NCBI RefSeq assembly: GCF_008801815.1
Contig: NZ_VZOX01000005.1
DNA length: 64,000 nt
Strand: one strand, 5' to 3'
Source of the DNA: Edwardsiella anguillarum
GTDB taxonomy: Bacteria > Pseudomonadota > Gammaproteobacteria > Enterobacterales > Enterobacteriaceae
Under the pieces are notes generated by a model. It saw only the letters and a list, made by a program, of their open reading frames with translations. It had not been told where the DNA came from and searched no databases. Positions within the stretch are counted from its first letter, which is position 1. Each line of letters begins with the position of its first letter. Positions 16,567 through 25,596 of the stretch are shown here, piece by piece. The translations under genes were made by a program, and so were the position numbers.

Positions 16567-17514
16567 TTACCCATTCGGCGCGTTTTCCATCATCGATGGC
16601 GGCGCCATGACGTCGGAGGGGGGCGCGGTCAGCAGCGCGATCAGCGCATTGGCCTGTGCGCTCAGCGGCCGCTGGCGGTGGTAGGCGAGCCACACCTCGG
16701 TATAGGCGTCGGGCTCATCCAATGCGCGATAACACACACCGTCCACCTGAATACGAGTATAGGACGCAGGCAGAATAGAGATGCCCAGGCCCGCCGAGAT
16801 CAGCCCGACGATCGTCATCGCCTCACCGACCTCCTGCGTAATATACGGCACAATGCCGGCCCTCTTCAGCAGCGACAGCAGCTCATCGTATAGCGCCGTA
16901 CCATCACCGCGGGAAAAAAAGACAAAGGGTTGGTCGGCCAGGTCGCTGAACCTCAGCGCCTGCCCCCGCAGCGCCAAGGGATGGTGACGATGCAAAACCG
17001 CAACCAGCGGCTCACGCTGCAGCACCCGGTGCGTCAGCACGCCGGGCAGCAGCGTATTGCGCAATATGCCGATGTCCAGCTTGCCATCAACCAACGGTTC
17101 GATCTGCTGCTTGGTATTTAGCTCGCGCATCTGCAGATGTACCTGCGGATAGCGCTGGCGATAGGAGAACAGGCTGTGTGCCACCCGGGGAATAAAGGGA
17201 ACCGATGAGGTAAAGCCAATGGTTAGATCCCCGGTCTCCCCCCGATGGGCCCGGGCCGCCTTTTCGGCCGCCTGCTCCAGCTGACTGACGATCGCATAGC
17301 ACTCTTTTAGAAAAAGGCTCCCCGCCTGCGTCAGGCTGACGCTGCGGTTGGTGCGCATCAGCAAACAGGCGCCCAGTTCGCGCTCCAGCGCCTGGATCTG
17401 CTGGCTCAGCGGCGGCTGCGAGATATTCAGCCGCTCCGCCGCCCGGTTGAAATGTCGCTCCTCGGCGACGGCGATAAAGTACTTAAGATGACGAATTTCG
17501 ATGCGCATGGCCAT
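16567..17514 (-). CDS. ynfL: LysR-type regulator YnfL
   Basis: A 315-residue LysR regulator divergent from the MFS gene ynfM, which it probably controls. The N-terminal helix-turn-helix is clear (HFNRAAERLNISQPPLSQQI), followed by the co-inducer domain with the GEAMTIVGLISAGLGISILP stretch also found in E. coli YnfL. The start is ambiguous: ATG at 17514 or 17508 gives the homologue's N terminus (MRIEIRHLKYF); an in-frame ATG at 17559 would add 15 unmatched residues, and none has a strong ribosome site. The inducer is unknown. Confidence 0.88.
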   Translation of the reverse strand: MAMRIEIRHLKYFIAVAEERHFNRAAERLNISQPPLSQQIQALERELGACLLMRTNRSVSLTQAGSLFLKECYAIVSQLEQAAEKAARAHRGETGDLTIGFTSSVPFIPRVAHSLFSYRQRYPQVHLQMRELNTKQQIEPLVDGKLDIGILRNTLLPGVLTHRVLQREPLVAVLHRHHPLALRGQALRFSDLADQPFVFFSRGDGTALYDELLSLLKRAGIVPYITQEVGEAMTIVGLISAGLGISILPASYTRIQVDGVCYRALDEPDAYTEVWLAYHRQRPLSAQANALIALLTAPPSDVMAPPSMMENAPNG

Positions 17515-17670
17515 TGATACTTTAAATATATTATTGGTTCTTATTAATATATTAGACATTCAACAGGCGTAATTCTATGCTCGCTGTCCTGCAGCCTGGT
17601 TTCGCGTCGATATCGCAGATCGTGATGTGGCCTAGGCTGACTCTCTGTTTGTCCCGTATAAGGATATTGT

Positions 17671-18948
17671 GTGAATACCTCCCCGGCTGAAGCCGCGCCG
17701 GATACCGTCTCTCCGGCATCCACCGCCATCAGCGATGACCTTAATGGTAAACCCCCTTTTATCACCCGCGACCGCCCCGATTTCAAGCGGGTCACGCTGG
17801 CCCTGTTTTCCGCGGGGCTGGCCACTTTTGCCCTGCTGTACTGCGTACAGCCCATTCTACCGGTGCTATCGCAGGATTTCGCCATTACTCCGGCGACCAG
17901 CAGCCTATCGCTATCGGTTTCCACCGGTATGCTGGCCATCGGACTGCTGTTTACCGGCCCGCTCTCCGATGCCATCGGTCGTAAGAATGTCATGGTCACG
18001 GCGCTGCTGCTGGCGGCTGTCTGCACCCTGATCTGCGCCCTGATGAGCAGCTGGGATGCCATTCTGGTGATGCGAGCCCTGGTGGGGCTGGCCCTGAGCG
18101 GCGTAGCTGCCGTGGCCATGACCTATCTCAGCGAAGAGATGGATCCCTCGGTAGTCGCGTTCTCCATGGGGCTGTACATCAGCGGAAACTCGATCGGCGG
18201 CATGAGCGGCCGCCTGATCAGCGGCGTCCTGACGGATTACTTCTCCTGGCGGGCCACCCTGGCCGTCATCGGGCTATTTGCGCTGTGCGGCGCGCTGATG
18301 TTCTGGAAAATCCTGCCGCCCTCGCGCCATTTTCGCCCGACCTCCCTGCGCCCGCGCAACCTGCTGCTCAATCTGCGCCTGCACTGCCACGATCGGGGGC
18401 TTCCGCTGCTGTTCGCCGAAGGCTTCCTGCTGATGGGCAGCTTTGTCACGCTGTTTAACTACATTGGCTACCGCCTGCTGGCCTCCCCCTATGACCTCAG
18501 CCAGGCTATCGTCGGCGTGCTATCACTGGTCTATATCAGCGGCACCTACAGCTCGCCCAAGGCCGGGGCGATGACCGCCCGCTTTGGCCGTGGCCCGGTG
18601 CTGAGCGTCGCGATAATCATCATGCTGCTGGGACTGCTGATCACCGCCTTCTCCGCGCTGTGGCTGGTGTTTATTGGCATGGTGCTGTTTACCACCGGCT
18701 TCTTCGCCGCCCATTCCGTGGCCAGCAGCTGGATCGGCCGCCGGGCGCGCCGGGCCAAAGGCCAGGCCTCCTCACTCTATTTGTTCAGCTACTACGTCGG
18801 ATCCAGCGTCGCCGGTACGCTAGGCGGCGTGTTCTGGCACAGCCATGGCTGGAACGGTATCGTCGTCTTCCTGGTCGCCATGCTGCTGCTCGCCTGGCTG
18901 CTGGGGCGTCGTCTACAGCGTCTCCCTGAAGCCACCCCGCTATCATAG
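17671..18948 (+). CDS. ynfM: MFS transporter YnfM
   Basis: A 12-TM major facilitator transporter of 425 residues, in the arabinose-efflux-like group. Motif A is seen after TM2 (GPLSDAIGRKNVMV). About 48 hydrophilic residues precede TM1 (ALFSAGLATFALLYCVQPILP). The GTG at 17671 has AAGGAT nine bases upstream. It is divergently paired with ynfL, as in E. coli, where YnfM is linked to arabinose or drug efflux. The substrate is not shown by sequence. Confidence 0.88.
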   Translation: MNTSPAEAAPDTVSPASTAISDDLNGKPPFITRDRPDFKRVTLALFSAGLATFALLYCVQPILPVLSQDFAITPATSSLSLSVSTGMLAIGLLFTGPLSDAIGRKNVMVTALLLAAVCTLICALMSSWDAILVMRALVGLALSGVAAVAMTYLSEEMDPSVVAFSMGLYISGNSIGGMSGRLISGVLTDYFSWRATLAVIGLFALCGALMFWKILPPSRHFRPTSLRPRNLLLNLRLHCHDRGLPLLFAEGFLLMGSFVTLFNYIGYRLLASPYDLSQAIVGVLSLVYISGTYSSPKAGAMTARFGRGPVLSVAIIIMLLGLLITAFSALWLVFIGMVLFTTGFFAAHSVASSWIGRRARRAKGQASSLYLFSYYVGSSVAGTLGGVFWHSHGWNGIVVFLVAMLLLAWLLGRRLQRLPEATPLS

Positions 18949-19232
18949 CGTCCATCGCGTCCTTGCCGGGCGGCCCGCCGCTCGGCGAGCGTACGAACGA
19001 TCCCGGCCCAGGTATTGCGGGGGCCAAAGCAGCCGGAGTGCGGTTTGGCCCTCCTCCCGCGCGGAATGAAAAACGGCCGCTGACGACGACTGCTCATATT
19101 GGCGCTCGGGGAGTCTCGGTGCCATTGCACCGGAATTTAATTCCCCCTTTTAGCCTATTGGCGGGAACGTCATCCTCTTGAATGTCAGACATTCGGGTTG
19201 GCTATCCGCTCAGTGCCAGAAACGAACACGGT

Positions 19233-19670
19233 TTACCCACGAAGCCAAGGGGTCATCGTAAGCCCGGTGAGCAACCCTTCGGGGCTGAGCAGACGCGTGA
19301 CAGTTTGTCCCCACGGCTCTATGCGGTTAGCCACAAACAGGCTATAGCCCTTCTCTACCAATATCCGGGTAGCAGAATCGAGATCCTGTACCTCATATTC
19401 AATCCATCCCTGAGGGATCGGGTGTTCCGTTGGCCACAACCCAACGCCAAAGCATGAGGTTGCAGCCTGTGACAGTGGCCAGACGGCAAAATGTTTAACC
19501 CCTTTCAGCAGGCCCTCTTCCGACAGCAGGTAATCGCAGTTACCCTCCATGGGTTTAAGCGGCAGACCGAGTATCCGCACATAAAACGCGGTGCTGGATT
19601 CAGTATCCTGCGCAATGGGCCCAAACCCCGCGACAAACAACACGTCAATTTCCGGTAAATTCTGCGCCAT
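19233..19670 (-). CDS. VOC-superfamily (glyoxalase/bleomycin-resistance fold) protein
   Basis: A 145-residue protein with one vicinal-oxygen-chelate domain: the N-terminal strand-helix unit (AQDTESSTAFYVRILGLPL) and the C-terminal unit (IEYEVQDLDSATRILVEKG...LLSPEGLLTGLTMTPWLR) are recognisable. Members of this fold act as glyoxalases, dioxygenases or antibiotic-binding proteins. Metal ligands are not clear enough to choose among them. It has no operon partner. The 284 bases between ynfM and this gene show nothing I can identify. Confidence 0.8.
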   Translation of the reverse strand: MAQNLPEIDVLFVAGFGPIAQDTESSTAFYVRILGLPLKPMEGNCDYLLSEEGLLKGVKHFAVWPLSQAATSCFGVGLWPTEHPIPQGWIEYEVQDLDSATRILVEKGYSLFVANRIEPWGQTVTRLLSPEGLLTGLTMTPWLRG

Positions 19671-20026
19671 GCCGGCATCCTTAATCCGCTGGAATGAATC
19701 CTCAATGTATATTACGACTCAGCGAGTATCCAGGGGGATGCGCTGACGGCTCCATGTGATATGGGCAGTAACCAGAACATCCGCTGCGCGCCCAACGCGG
19801 TCCGGGCTGAGAAACCGCCTTAGCGTAGGATACCTCTCGCGTTCCAAGCGTCCACCCCTGCCATCCTGAGGATGCTATCGCCGCCGGGGCCCCCCTCCAT
19901 CGATGGACATCAATCCTGCTGGACTCCCGCTATCCGCGGGATGGTAGGGGTAAAATGCGTTGCTGCAGACAGCGCAGTGTGTCATCATCAAATGTATGTT
20001 GTAACTAATAAAGACATCTATCCTCA
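19671..20026. other. Intergenic region holding TerB and the tus promoter
   Basis: The left 300 bases show no gene or clear signal. A stem-like CCCGCTATCCGCGGGATGG lies at about 19927-19945. The right end contains the Ter site at 19994-20007 and the start region of tus. Confidence 0.5.
19994..20007 (+). promoter_or_regulatory. Replication terminator site (TerB-like)
   Basis: GTATGTTGTAACTA at 19994-20007, flanked by AAT and ATAAAG, matches the conserved core of E. coli Ter sites, which bind Tus and arrest forks from one side. It lies 19 bases before the tus start codon, the same place as E. coli TerB, where Tus binding also represses its own promoter. Fork polarity follows from the orientation of the asymmetric core; I did not resolve which chromosome arm it faces. 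Confidence 0.9.
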
Positions 20027-20956
20027 ATGACCACCAGCAGCGTTATCGAACGACTTCATCTCTGCTTCCGTCAACTGGAGGAGACGCTAGCGCACGTCGA
20101 CCACCAGCTGGCTGCCCTCACCCCGCTGCAGGCGCAGATATTTGCGCTACCGGAGATAGAAAAAGGCAAAGAGCATGAGGAGATCCGCCGCATCGCCGTC
20201 CTCCCCTGTGCCGCCGGGGAGGCTTTTGACGCCGGACGCCGTCACTTTCGCCGCCTCTTCCTTCACCACCACAGCCAGCATGTCAGCAGCAAGGCCGCGG
20301 TACGCCTGCCCGGCGTGCTGTGCTACCAGGCCACGCCCCGGCAGCGCAGCGCGCTGCGCGACGCGATCGAGAGAGTCAACCGCCACAAACAACAGCTGGA
20401 GCAGATCATCGCCGTGGAGACCGGACTGCCTCCGGAGCAGCGCTTTGACTTTGTCCACCGCCAGCTCAAAGGGCTGCTGACCCTCAGCGCCTACCGCACT
20501 CTGACGCTACTAGACGATCCCAGCAGCGTCGGCTTCGGCTGGGCAAACAAGCAGGTGATCAATAATCTCAGCCGCGCCGAGGTACTGACGCGCCTGGATA
20601 AAAGCCTGCGCGCCGGACGCGCCGTTGCCCCCTACACCCGTGAACAGTGGACGCAGCGCATTCTGCAGGAACGGGATACCCTGCTGGCGCTGCCCGGGGA
20701 TGTCAAACTCAAAATTCGCCGCCCGGTCAAGGTTCAGCCGATTGCCCGCGTGTGGTACAGCGCTATCCAGCGTCAGGTACAGCACCCCTGCAGCATGCCG
20801 CTGATCGCGCTGTGCGAGTCTGCTGAGCTGGCGCCGCGCATCGGCACGCTGGCCGACTACGACGCCGACAACATCGCGCTGCGCCATCGCCCGCGGGCCA
20901 AGAAGCTGATTCCGGTGATCCCCCGGCTGCATCTGTACCGTGAGGTCGATGAGTAG
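20027..20956 (+). CDS. tus: Replication terminus site-binding protein Tus
   Basis: A monomeric DNA-binding protein that traps replication forks at Ter sites. The 309 residues match E. coli Tus in length and across conserved blocks (FGWANKQVI, the interdomain strand region KLKIRRPVKVQPIARVWYS, and the RPRAKKLIPVIPRLHLY end). It is preceded by its own Ter site, implying autorepression. It converges on the fumC relic with a 15-base gap, as in E. coli. Its presence marks the replication terminus. Confidence 0.95.
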   Translation: MTTSSVIERLHLCFRQLEETLAHVDHQLAALTPLQAQIFALPEIEKGKEHEEIRRIAVLPCAAGEAFDAGRRHFRRLFLHHHSQHVSSKAAVRLPGVLCYQATPRQRSALRDAIERVNRHKQQLEQIIAVETGLPPEQRFDFVHRQLKGLLTLSAYRTLTLLDDPSSVGFGWANKQVINNLSRAEVLTRLDKSLRAGRAVAPYTREQWTQRILQERDTLLALPGDVKLKIRRPVKVQPIARVWYSAIQRQVQHPCSMPLIALCESAELAPRIGTLADYDADNIALRHRPRAKKLIPVIPRLHLYREVDE

Positions 20957-20971
20957 TGACGTTGTCACAGA

Positions 20972-22355
20972 TCAATCGCCCCACGCCGGATTACCCACCA
21001 TCTGCGCGGGTTGAACCCACTGGTCAAACGCCTGCGCGCTGACATAGCCGAGCGCTAGCGCCGCCGCCCGTAGCGTCGTCCCCTCTCGGTGCGCCTTCTT
21101 GGCGATCTCGGCCGCCCGATCGTAGCCGATGTGCGGGGCCAGCGCCGTCACCAGCATCAGAGAACGCTGCAGCAGCTCATCGATACACTCCCGGTTCGGC
21201 ATCAGCCCCTGCACACAGTGCTGGTTGAAGCTCTCCATGCCATCGGCCAACAGGCGCAGGGACTGTAAGACATTGCGGATCACCAGCGGGCGAAAGACGT
21301 TCAGCTCAAAGTTACCGGAGGCGCCACCGATATTCACGGCGGTATCATTCCCCAGCACCTGCGCACACACCATGGTCAGCGCCTCACACTGCGTCGGGTT
21401 GACCTTACTGAGCATGATGGAGCTGCCCGGCTCATTCTCCGGCAGCCCCAGCTCCCCTATCCCACAGCGGGGGCCAGAGGCCAGCCAGCGCACATCGTTA
21501 GCGATCTTCATCAGGGAGCAGGCCAGCCCCTTCAGCGCGCCGTGCCCTTGCACCAAGGCATCACAGGTCGCCAGCGCCTTGAACTTATTAGGAGCGCTGA
21601 CAAATGGCAGACCGCGCTGGTCAGCGATCTCGGCGGCGACACGCAGGGCAAAGCCCGGCGGCGTATTCAGTCCGGTTCCGAGCGCCGTTCCCCCCAGCGC
21701 CAGCTCGTACAGGTGCGGTAGCGCGTGGCGGATATGCTGCCCACTGTGCTCCAGCACCGCCACCCAGCCGGAGATCTCCTGCTCCAGCGTCAGCGGCGTG
21801 GCATCCTGCAGATGGGTGCGCCCAATCTTCACAATGGAGGCGAAGCACTGCGCCTTATGCCGCAGGGTATCGCTCAGTTGGGCGATCCGCGGCAGCAGAT
21901 CGCGCTCAATGCCCAACACCGCCGCCACGTGCATCGCCGTTGGAAACACATCGTTGGAGCTTTGGGTGCTATTGACGTCATCGTTGGGATGCACCAAGCG
22001 CTGCTCGCCGCGGACGCCCCCCAGCAGCTCACTGGCGCGGTTCGCCAGCACTTCGTTCATATTCATATTGGTCTGCGTGCCGGAGCCCGTCTGCCAGACC
22101 GACAGCGGCAACTCCCCGGCACGCTGACCGTCGATAACCTCCTGCGCCGCCAGTATAATAGCGGGCGCCCGGCCTCTCGGTTTACTCGCGCAGCACACAG
22201 TTTGACCAGCGCCAGCGCCGTAATCAGCGCCGGCGGCATCTTTTCTACCGAGATACGAAAATGCGCCAGAGAGCGCTGCATCTGGGCGCCCCACATACGA
22301 TCCTGAGGCACCTCACCTGTCCCATCGCGTCTCTCTCTATACGCATCGCCGTCAT
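20972..22355 (-). pseudogene. fumC: Class II fumarate hydratase gene fumC, frameshifted
   Basis: FumC hydrates fumarate to malate as an iron-free homotetramer. The start at 22355 (MTAMRIERDAMG) has GAGGAG upstream, but one base is missing near 22315, and about 19 bases are missing near 22165 (after VNREAG). The three segments lie in three different frames, and the two losses together do not restore the original frame. From about residue 64 the reading is continuous and very FumC-like (WQTGSGTQTNMNMNEVLANR, GRTHLQDATPLTL). The fumarase signature GSSxMPxKxN reads GSSIMLSKVN, with Pro changed to Leu. A GTG at 22294 could start a 440-residue remnant with a nonsense N terminus. E. coli has fumA between fumC and manA; here it is absent. 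Confidence 0.88.
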
Positions 22356-22550
22356 CGTCTCTCCTCGGTTCTCCGTTGGCCCATCGCCCGCGCGGTGAGA
22401 AATTAACCGCCTCTTTTTCAGTATACTGCCTTGCCAATGGCCTCATTGAGGATGCCTTCGTCATTTAGATGATCAATCCCCTTGCCGAGGCGGGGGCTGT
22501 TCCTGTTTACTGAAGAAAATTCACGTTTCACTGACTCGCGGAACCGACAG

Positions 22551-23729
22551 ATGCAAAAGATGATCAATGCCATACAGCACTATGCCTGGGGCAGCCACGA
22601 CGCGCTGAGTAACCTCTATGACATCGCTAACCCGGATGACCAGCCGATGGCCGAACTGTGGATGGGGGCCCACCCGTTGAACAGCTCTCGGGTGCAGGAT
22701 GCGCACGGCGCCGAGCTCAGCCTGCGCGATCAAATCGCCGCCGATCCACGCGCCCAGCTGGGCGATGCCGTCGCTCATCGCTTTGGCGAGCTGCCGTTTC
22801 TGTTCAAGGTGCTATGCGCCGCCCAGCCGCTCTCCATTCAGGTACATCCCAACAAACGCGCCGCCGAGGCCGGCTTTGCGCGTGAGGAGGCCGCCGGCAT
22901 CGCGCGAAATGCCCCTAACCGTAACTACAAGGATGCCAACCATAAGCCGGAGCTGGTATATGCGCTGACCCCCTTTGCGGCAATGAACGGCTTTCGCGAA
23001 TTCGATCGGATAGCCGCCTTGCTGCAGCCGCTGGCCGATGCCCACCCGGATATCGCCGGTTTTATCGCGCACCCGACCACCGACACGCTGCGGACCCTGT
23101 TTGCCAATCTGCTCAATATGCAGGGCGAGGAAAAAGCCCATGCGCTGCGCCGCCTGCGCGAGGAGATGGCCCACCAGCAAGGTGCGGTCTGGGACACCCT
23201 GCATACCATTATCCCTATTTACCCGGATGACAGCGGCCTGTTCTCCCCGCTGCTGCTGAATGTGATCGAGCTGGCACCGGGCCAGGCCATGTTCCTGGAT
23301 GCCGAAACCCCTCACGCCTATCTGCACGGCGTCGGCCTGGAGGTCATGGCCAATTCGGATAACGTACTGCGCGCCGGCCTGACCCCGAAATATATCGACG
23401 TCGCCGAGCTGCTGGAGAACGTCCGCTTCGTCGCCAAACCGCTCGAGACGCTGCTGACGGCGCCGAGCACCGCCGGCGCAGAGACCCGTTTTCCGGTGCC
23501 GGTCGCCGATTTTTCCTTCGCGGTCCATACCCTGAGCGCACAGCCGCAGCCGCTGCATCAGGAGAGCGCCGCTGTGCTGTTCTGTATCCGTGGAGAGGCC
23601 CGGCTGCAGCAGGGGGCACAGACGCTGATCCTGCACGCCGGCGAGTCCTGCTATCTCAGCGCCGCCGACCGCCAGGTTTCGGTGACCGGTCACGGCGAGC
23701 TGGCGCGCGTGTTTAATCAGTTAGATTAA
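22551..23729 (+). CDS. manA: Mannose-6-phosphate isomerase ManA
   Basis: A zinc enzyme interconverting mannose-6-phosphate and fructose-6-phosphate, needed for mannose use and for GDP-mannose supply. It has 392 residues. Zinc ligands sit in QVHPNK and ETPHAYL, and the family signature NHKPELVYALTPF is complete. The ATG at 22551 is chosen from the homologue's N terminus (MQKMINAIQHYAWGS); an in-frame extension to 22482 is not conserved. It is divergent from the fumC relic and ends in a good terminator at 23775. Confidence 0.95.
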   Translation: MQKMINAIQHYAWGSHDALSNLYDIANPDDQPMAELWMGAHPLNSSRVQDAHGAELSLRDQIAADPRAQLGDAVAHRFGELPFLFKVLCAAQPLSIQVHPNKRAAEAGFAREEAAGIARNAPNRNYKDANHKPELVYALTPFAAMNGFREFDRIAALLQPLADAHPDIAGFIAHPTTDTLRTLFANLLNMQGEEKAHALRRLREEMAHQQGAVWDTLHTIIPIYPDDSGLFSPLLLNVIELAPGQAMFLDAETPHAYLHGVGLEVMANSDNVLRAGLTPKYIDVAELLENVRFVAKPLETLLTAPSTAGAETRFPVPVADFSFAVHTLSAQPQPLHQESAAVLFCIRGEARLQQGAQTLILHAGESCYLSAADRQVSVTGHGELARVFNQLD

Positions 23730-23774
23730 TTTTCAACGAATTATTTGCCAATTACACCCCCTTGCCGCCACAAT

Positions 23775-23797
23775 AAAAACGCCTGCGGGCGTTTTTT
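23775..23797 (+). terminator. manA terminator
   Basis: Nine-base-pair stem AAAAACGCC/GGCGTTTTT with a four-base loop, followed by a T run, 46 bases past the manA stop. Confidence 0.9.
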
Positions 23798-23857
23798 ACC
23801 TTCCGGCACCGATGCGCTTGAAGCCGGTGCCCGATTCTGGCTACAGAAGGACAGAGT

Positions 23858-25336
23858 ATGAAAAAATCAGCCGTCGCCGTTGCGGTCATCGTGGTGTTGG
23901 GCGCAGCCTGGAGCGGCGCATCGTGGTATACCGGTAAGCTTATTGAGCAGCGTATGGACGGTGAGGTTGCCCGCCTTAACGAAAGCCTCACTCAGCGCCT
24001 GCCTCAGGCCGGCCTGAAGATCAGCTACCAGGATTACCAACGCGGCGTTTTCTCCAGCCGGGTTCGCTACATTATCCAGGCCGATCCCGCCGCCAAACAG
24101 GATGCACTGCTGAAGCCGGGCCAGCAGCTGGCGCTGAATGAAACCATCAGCCATGGCCCCTTCCCGCTGACCCACTTCTCCCTGGAGCCCAGCATGGCCG
24201 TGGTGCACAGTGAGCTGGCCAACACACCGCTGGTCGCCCCGCTGTTTACAGCCAATAAAGGGCAGTCGCCGCTCGATGCCTATACCCGGATCGCCTATAG
24301 CGGAGATAACCGCTCCGAAATAACCCTGCTGCCGCTCTCTCTGCTGGCGGGCGAGAATAAAATCGACTTTGGTGGGGCGCAGATTAAGGCCGATGTCGCC
24401 CGCGATCTCAGCCGAATGGATCTGGCGGCGGAGGCCAAGAGCCTGAGCATCGACGCCCCGAACGGTGGACAGCGTGAAACCCTGTCGCTGACGGGCGCCA
24501 CCTTTACCACCCACAGCAAGATGGGCAAGTTCGGCCTGAATATCGGTGAACAGCAGATCGCCGCCAAGCATCTGAGCCTATCGGTCGATGGCAAAGAGAG
24601 CGCCGCGCTGGACGATCTGGCAATGAACGCCAGCCTGAAAGAGGGTGAGCGTACGCTGGACGCCCGGGTGGACTATCGCCTGGGCGCGCTGCAGATCGAT
24701 GGCAAAGCCTTCGGCGGCGGCGCCATGACGCTGGACCTGAACGGGTTCGATGGCCATGGCGTGAAAACGTTTGCCGATGAATACAACGCCTTTATCAGCC
24801 GCCAGCTCAGCAGCGGCCACAGCAGCGACAGCGCCGCCTATCAGCAGCAGCTGACCAGCATGCTGGATGCCGCCCTGCCCACCCTGCTGAGCGGCAATCC
24901 CCGGATCGATCTCAAGCCGGTCACCTGGAAAAACAGCGCCGGCAGCAGTCAGTTTGACCTTAGCCTGTCCCTGGGCGCACCGGCCAAGACCGAGGCCGCC
25001 GCCGCGCTGCCGCCGCTGTTGCAGGCCGTCCGTACGCTAGATGTCTCCCTTAACCTCTCCATGCCGATGGCGACGCAAATCGCCGCCAATGCGGCCGAGC
25101 TCGAGGGCTACCAGGCCGATGAGGCGCAAAAGCTGGCGGCACAGCAGGTGCAGGGCGTCTCCGCCATGGGCCAGATGTTTAAGCTCACGACGCAGCAGGA
25201 TAACGCGATCGTCAGCCAGCTACGCTATGCCGACGGACAGGTCACCCTAAACGGTAAGCAGATGACCCTGGCTCAGTTTGCCGGCCTGTTTGGCGTGCTG
25301 GGCGGTATGGATTCAGCGCCCACGGGCGCGCAGTAA
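23858..25336 (+). CDS. ydgA: DUF945 family protein YdgA
   Basis: A 492-residue protein of the YdgA/DUF945 family, anchored in the inner membrane by an N-terminal segment (AVAVAVIVVLGAAWSGASW) with a large periplasmic domain. Its molecular role is unknown; in E. coli it has been linked to swarming and to the cell envelope. The sequence is rich in beta-strand-like, amphipathic repeats and ends in a Q/A-rich stretch. It sits after manA as in E. coli and has its own terminator. Confidence 0.9.
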   Translation: MKKSAVAVAVIVVLGAAWSGASWYTGKLIEQRMDGEVARLNESLTQRLPQAGLKISYQDYQRGVFSSRVRYIIQADPAAKQDALLKPGQQLALNETISHGPFPLTHFSLEPSMAVVHSELANTPLVAPLFTANKGQSPLDAYTRIAYSGDNRSEITLLPLSLLAGENKIDFGGAQIKADVARDLSRMDLAAEAKSLSIDAPNGGQRETLSLTGATFTTHSKMGKFGLNIGEQQIAAKHLSLSVDGKESAALDDLAMNASLKEGERTLDARVDYRLGALQIDGKAFGGGAMTLDLNGFDGHGVKTFADEYNAFISRQLSSGHSSDSAAYQQQLTSMLDAALPTLLSGNPRIDLKPVTWKNSAGSSQFDLSLSLGAPAKTEAAAALPPLLQAVRTLDVSLNLSMPMATQIAANAAELEGYQADEAQKLAAQQVQGVSAMGQMFKLTTQQDNAIVSQLRYADGQVTLNGKQMTLAQFAGLFGVLGGMDSAPTGAQ

Positions 25337-25356
25337 TCCTCTCCGCTGCCATCGAC

Positions 25357-25386
25357 AACGCCCGCCGCTCGGCGGGCGTTTTTTTT
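25357..25386 (+). terminator. ydgA terminator
   Basis: Ten-base-pair stem AACGCCCGCC/GGCGGGCGTT with a GCTC loop, followed by eight T counted from the stem end. It isolates ydgA from the SOS-type boxes that begin four bases later. Confidence 0.92.
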
Positions 25387-25407
25387 CCCTTTCCGCACAG
25401 TGCGTAA

Positions 25408-25427
25408 TATTGTATATAAACACAGCA
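25408..25427. promoter_or_regulatory. LexA-like box, degenerate
   Basis: TATTGTATATAAACACAGCA follows the SOS-box pattern but the left half-site is TTG instead of CTG. It occupies the same place in the first 38-bp repeat as the perfect box does in the second. Confidence 0.55.
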
Positions 25428-25445
25428 TTTCCGCACAGCGCGCCA

Positions 25446-25465
25446 TACTGTATATAAATACAGTA
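25446..25465. promoter_or_regulatory. LexA (SOS) box, consensus match
   Basis: TACTGTATATAAATACAGTA contains CTG-N10-CAG with the favoured AT-rich core and matching outer TA/TA, i.e. essentially the enterobacterial LexA consensus. The nearest downstream gene on the plus strand is add, 131 bases away; no known SOS gene adjoins it on either strand. An unannotated small RNA or peptide from 25470-25595 is possible. Confidence 0.85.
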
Positions 25466-25596
25466 TGGCAGCAAAGCGAGACATTGATGGATTTTTGGTG
25501 ATATTCATCACACTTTTATGCAATTAGATGGCGTTTTACATCGTGTTATTTTTATACTGTTGCGCACTTTAATCAAAATAACTGAGAGTGCCCATC

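Larger units (their letters stand above)
25390..25465 (+). repeat. Two 38-bp direct repeats, each with a LexA-like box
   Basis: Units 25390-25427 and 25428-25465 both begin TTTCCGCACAG and end in a LexA-type palindrome. They are back to back with no spacer and differ at about nine positions. Each contains TATAAA near its right end and TTTCCG at its left end, so each could carry a weak promoter, but I see no strong -35. The arrangement suggests duplication of an operator/promoter unit. Confidence 0.75.

Noticed and set aside
18792..19130. 112-codon minus-strand frame after ynfM
   Set aside because: Mostly antisense to the ynfM end, Arg-rich, and no domain; no acid-shock gene (asr), which occupies this place in E. 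coli, could be recognised.
19700..19722. dif-like string (CAATGTATATTACGACT)
   Set aside because: It resembles only part of the dif core and lacks the paired XerC/XerD arms.
21129..22127. 332-codon open frame on the plus strand
   Set aside because: Antisense to the well-matched part of fumC; Ser/Arg/Cys-rich with no recognisable domain.
25465..25524. 19-codon frame starting at the end of the LexA box (MAAKRDIDGFLVIFITL)
   Set aside because: Its start codon overlaps the operator, so no ribosome site or 5' leader could exist if transcription starts at the box.
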